Shown here: one piece after another, positions 61,408 through 64,000 of the stretch | Layout: the number at the start of each line of letters is the position of its first letter | Position numbering within the stretch: the first letter of the stretch is position 1 | Assembly: GCA_016841875.1 (NCBI GenBank) | Contig: JAENYG010000016.1 | Coordinates: 27,980-91,979 of the forward strand | Origin: Syntrophomonas sp. | GTDB lineage: Bacteria > Bacillota > Syntrophomonadia > Syntrophomonadales > Syntrophomonadaceae | Direction: 5' to 3' | Length of the DNA stretch: 64,000 bases | The notes under the pieces: generated by a model | What the model was told of the DNA's origin: nothing | Seen by the model: the letters and a program-made list of their open reading frames with translations, nothing else | Database searches by the model: none | Translations under genes and position numbers: made by a program

Positions 61408-63276
61408 TTAACCCTTCCTGTCCACCATTTCCCAATATTCCTGGCTTTGATCAACTTTTTTCAGGAAATCGGTAATCTGTGCATCCGGACGGCCGAATGT
61501 CCCTTCAATCCTTTTTTCCAGCGCATCCCAGAGCATCATGAGCTCAAGGTTGGTCTGGCATATCTCTTCACAGCCCTTGCAGTGCATACACATGAAAGCT
61601 TTGGCTGCTTCTTCCGGGGTTACGTTTTTGCCTTCCTGCAGTTTTTTGGCCAGCGCCAACTTACCCTTAGCTGTTACCGCTTCATCGCCAGTTACCAGAT
61701 AGGCCGGGCATACGGCTATACAGTTGCCGCATTTGGCGCAGGCATGTGTGCTGAGTTCGACATCAAGGCTGTCGAGCTTCTGGTCTTTACCGAAGATCAT
61801 TCTGGCCACCCTGCCGGTGACTGGTACTAAGAAGATCATCACCTGCATGCTTATACCTAAGAAGGTGGGATTGAAGATCTGGGCGGGAATGTTAAAGAAT
61901 TTAGATTTTACCGCAAAGAACTTGCCGGGATTCATGATATTGTTTGGATCAACCTTGGCTTTATAGGCCCGGAGTTCCTGCTGTTTGCCTTTGCTGTATA
62001 AATGATTGATAAAAGAGGCATTCCAGATGCCAAGGCCATACGGTTCGGCACCCATGTTTAAAGCCGTCTGGGTCAGCATCGGAACCAGGGCCATATTGAG
62101 ATAGTATTTCAATTTTCTTGAGTCGCACAGATAAGGGGTCATCACCAGGGCGCGTTTTTCGTCCAGGATGTAGGAATCAATACACACTTCCACCCCAAAA
62201 GCCGTCCCCATTTTTTGGGCCTTCTCAATAAAGGCGGCAACCTTCTGGATGGGGATAATGGTTTCACTGGTCAGGATGCTCGGACCCAGGCGTTTGGCTT
62301 TGGCGCCAAAAAGACGCTCGTTCCATAAAAAGCTGGCCGCATAACTGGGTGCTTCATCAATGCCGCCCATTTGTGATAAATATGTTACAAATTTCTGATC
62401 ATCATCCACGCTGCTCAATTCCACCAGAACAGCGGGACTCTTTTTAAATACATTATCGTGCATGACCTCATTGGTATCGCTCATATGGTTTTCATCCAGG
62501 AAGCGGATGACATTCACGCTGATGTTTTCTTTCTCTTTACTGTTTACAAATTGATCAATAAAATCAAAGGCTGCATACGCATTTTCAAAATAGAGCAGGT
62601 GCGAAAAAGACGCCGGCGGTGTTGGTCTAAGGGTGAGGGTTACTTCCACGATGATGCCGAAAACGCCTTCGGTAGAAATATAATAGGCAAAGTCTTGGTC
62701 AGCCGGAGTCAGCGTTTTAGTTTCACCCGAGGCGGTCACCACGGTCATGGACTGGATTTGTTTTGAAAGGTGGCCATAGCGGAAACTGTTGATACTGTAG
62801 CCGCCGGTTGAAATCCATCCCGCCACTGTAGAAAATTTGCTTGATGGATAAGTCATCAAGGACAGCCCCTGCTTTTTTGCCACGATGTCTATATCGCTCC
62901 AGCGCGCACCCGCTTCAACTCGGGCGGTCTTTTGCTCCGGGTTGATTTCGATGATTTTTCTGAAAGGGGACAGATCAACCACGATCCCGGCCTTGGTAGG
63001 GATCACGCCGCCAAATCCCCATGAAGCGGCTCCGCGTGGTATAACCGGGATATTCTTCTCATTGGCAAAGGCTAAAACCTTTTTGATTTCTTCGATGTTT
63101 TTAGGCTGCACCACAAAGGATGGCTGCGTTTTAAATAACAGTTTGGTCATGAAAGAGGGTACGTCGCTGATGTCATGGCTGTACATCTCTTTCTCTTCCG
63201 GTTTGTCGATAATTTTTATCTCGCCTGCAACTCTTCTAAACTCTTCTATTATATTCATATTGTACCCATCACCCAC
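61408..63276 (-). CDS. FAD-linked oxidase (GlcD/LDH type) fused to 2x[4Fe-4S] domain
   Basis: A 622-residue oxidoreductase. Residues 1-230 form the PCMH-type FAD-binding domain (VIPRGAASWGFGGVIPTKAGIVVDLSPF; PSSKFSTVAGWISTGGYSINSFRYGHL), then an FAD-oxidase C-terminal domain ending at VDPNNIMNPGKFF, a hydrophobic stretch, and a ferredoxin-like tail with Cys at 513-523 (CAKCGNCIAVCPAY) and 563-574 (CMHCKGCEEICQ). Relatives oxidise D-lactate, glycolate or D-2-hydroxyglutarate. As first gene of the glutamate-synthase-like operon it may feed electrons in place of GltD (inference). GTG 63276 has AGGAGAGG upstream. Confidence 0.88.
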   Translation of the reverse strand: MGDGYNMNIIEEFRRVAGEIKIIDKPEEKEMYSHDISDVPSFMTKLLFKTQPSFVVQPKNIEEIKKVLAFANEKNIPVIPRGAASWGFGGVIPTKAGIVVDLSPFRKIIEINPEQKTARVEAGARWSDIDIVAKKQGLSLMTYPSSKFSTVAGWISTGGYSINSFRYGHLSKQIQSMTVVTASGETKTLTPADQDFAYYISTEGVFGIIVEVTLTLRPTPPASFSHLLYFENAYAAFDFIDQFVNSKEKENISVNVIRFLDENHMSDTNEVMHDNVFKKSPAVLVELSSVDDDQKFVTYLSQMGGIDEAPSYAASFLWNERLFGAKAKRLGPSILTSETIIPIQKVAAFIEKAQKMGTAFGVEVCIDSYILDEKRALVMTPYLCDSRKLKYYLNMALVPMLTQTALNMGAEPYGLGIWNASFINHLYSKGKQQELRAYKAKVDPNNIMNPGKFFAVKSKFFNIPAQIFNPTFLGISMQVMIFLVPVTGRVARMIFGKDQKLDSLDVELSTHACAKCGNCIAVCPAYLVTGDEAVTAKGKLALAKKLQEGKNVTPEEAAKAFMCMHCKGCEEICQTNLELMMLWDALEKRIEGTFGRPDAQITDFLKKVDQSQEYWEMVDRKG

Positions 63277-63760
63277 GCTGGCCTCTCCTGTCCTCAGTAC
63301 TAAGTATTTCTATAAAAAGCAATAAAAAAAGCGCCATAAGTATAGTTTAAGCATGATCACTGCTATAACCTAACTTACGGACGCCTTTGCCCATAAAATA
63401 TTCATTTAATCCAAGTCAATGGATCAATCTAGCTTTCGACTTTATTTTGCATGGATTACATTTTACATGAATAACATTGTTAATACAATAGGTATTATGA
63501 AGAAATATTGTATATTTTTGATGGATACCATGCCGCAAAGTACCTGTAACAGGATTTTGCCGCCCTCTGGACCTATGCAACAAGCGGTTATTAAAAGGCT
63601 TCAGGCAATTATTACCCGGTATTCCCGCATCCAATGATCCAATTAAATTAACCAGGCCAAATATTGCCATTCCGGGACAGCAGCGAGCCGCAGCAAATCG
63701 CTTCGATAATTTATTTGGGCACCAAATGGGCACCAAAACACCTCCAAGGTCTTTTCCCAG
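63277..63760. other. Gene-free region right of the operon
   Basis: It should hold the operon promoter on the minus strand. Open frames here are short, without ribosome binding sites, and partly derived from tRNA sequence. No integrase gene is visible, even in fragment form that I can recognise. Confidence 0.4.
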
Positions 63761-63790
63761 AAAAAATGAAACCACGCAAACTGCGTGGTT
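63761..63790 (-). terminator. Terminator of the tRNA-Thr gene
   Basis: Stem AACCACGCA / TGCGTGGTT (63770-63778, 63782-63790) followed on the minus strand by TCATTTTTTC. Confidence 0.85.
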
Positions 63791-63803
63791 ATGGGATTTC
63801 TGA

Positions 63804-63878
63804 TGGAGCCGATGGGCGGATTTGAACCGCCGACCTGCTGATTACGAATCAGCTGCTCTGCCACTGAGCCACATCGGC
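63804..63878 (-). tRNA. tRNA-Thr (anticodon CGT)
   Basis: The minus strand folds as a full cloverleaf: acceptor stem GCCGATG/CATCGGC, D-arm with AGTGGCAGAGC, anticodon stem GCTGA/TCAGC around loop TTCGTAA (anticodon CGT, reads ACG), T-arm GGCGG TTCAAAT CCGCC, and an encoded CCA end. Its 3' half is repeated at 55106 and, degenerate, at 40349. Confidence 0.96.
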
Positions 63879-64000
63879 TTATTAATTTGATGACAAATTG
63901 ATGATAGCAGGTGAAAGATTAAGAGTCAAGACCGAGACCATTGATATTGTTGTTAATCAGTGATAATGTCATGGTATAACTCGTCAGCTAGAATGTCATC
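63879..64000. other. Right edge, nothing identified
   Basis: The tRNA promoter should lie here. AATGTCAT occurs twice (about 63966 and 63991). No gene. Confidence 0.3.

Noticed and set aside
63277..63803. Search for an integrase remnant next to tRNA-Thr
   Set aside because: No recognisable tyrosine-recombinase motifs (R...H-x-x-R...Y) on either strand.
63643..63864. Open frame reading through tRNA-Thr on the minus strand
   Set aside because: Its N-terminus is a translation of tRNA sequence, which commonly yields false frames. No ribosome binding site.

Overview
The window looks like the chromosome of an anaerobic, low-to-medium GC Firmicute of the Clostridia, most like a syntrophic fatty-acid oxidiser (Syntrophomonas-type). 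The reasons are a butyrate/short-chain beta-oxidation gene set (large acyl-CoA dehydrogenase, 3-hydroxybutyryl-CoA dehydrogenase, thiolase, crotonase-family enzyme, CoA-transferase) under sigma-54 control, an AbrB regulator with a zinc-knuckle tail, Gram-positive ribosome binding sites with frequent TTG/GTG starts, and many Fe-S enzymes. The species call is inference.

Region 1 (1-13.5 kb) is accessory DNA. It holds a cut nitroreductase, two paralogous small membrane proteins, a polysaccharide deacetylase, an S24-type repressor, an AEC transporter, and a four-gene operon (4743-10463, minus) of a stand-alone SRA-like protein, a McrB-like AAA+ NTPase, a DUF2357/PD-(D/E)XK McrC-like nuclease and a MazG-like pyrophosphohydrolase. 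I read this as a modification-dependent (type IV) restriction system. Several clusters of a palindromic, REP-like repeat family (GGGGACAGTCCCC core) surround it.

Region 2 (13.5-30 kb) is core metabolism: a preQ1-riboswitch-controlled queuosine-precursor transporter, D-cysteine desulfhydrase-like enzyme, TrkH, and then the beta-oxidation cluster. Three near-identical -24/-12 promoters (acyl-CoA dehydrogenase, hbd-thiolase, CoA-transferase) surround a gene for an AcoR-like sigma-54 activator, which makes a local regulon. A 240-bp perfect direct repeat lies inside a REP cluster at 29.4-30.1 kb.

Region 3 (30-40 kb) holds a protein with two fused nitrilase domains, CCA-adding enzyme, AbrB, a decayed MerR-GyrI gene, two Uma2-type nucleases with different N-terminal fusions (HTH and Phd-like), a zincin and an Rh-type ammonium channel.

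Region 4 (40-64 kb) is organised by three same-orientation copies of the tRNA-Thr 3' end (40349, 55106 and the intact gene at 63804), which look like attachment-site scars of stacked islands. The first segment carries an ABC importer, a mirrored pair of TetR plus PEP-synthase/rifampicin-phosphotransferase-like modules, a MATE exporter and gene fragments. The second carries a glutamate-synthase-like operon without GltD: an FAD/Fe-S oxidase, a degenerate GltB FMN-domain paralogue, a canonical FMN-domain subunit and an amidotransferase-GXGXG fusion. Two 95%-identical, apparently structured leader elements lie inside this operon, one ending in a perfect 56-bp palindrome.
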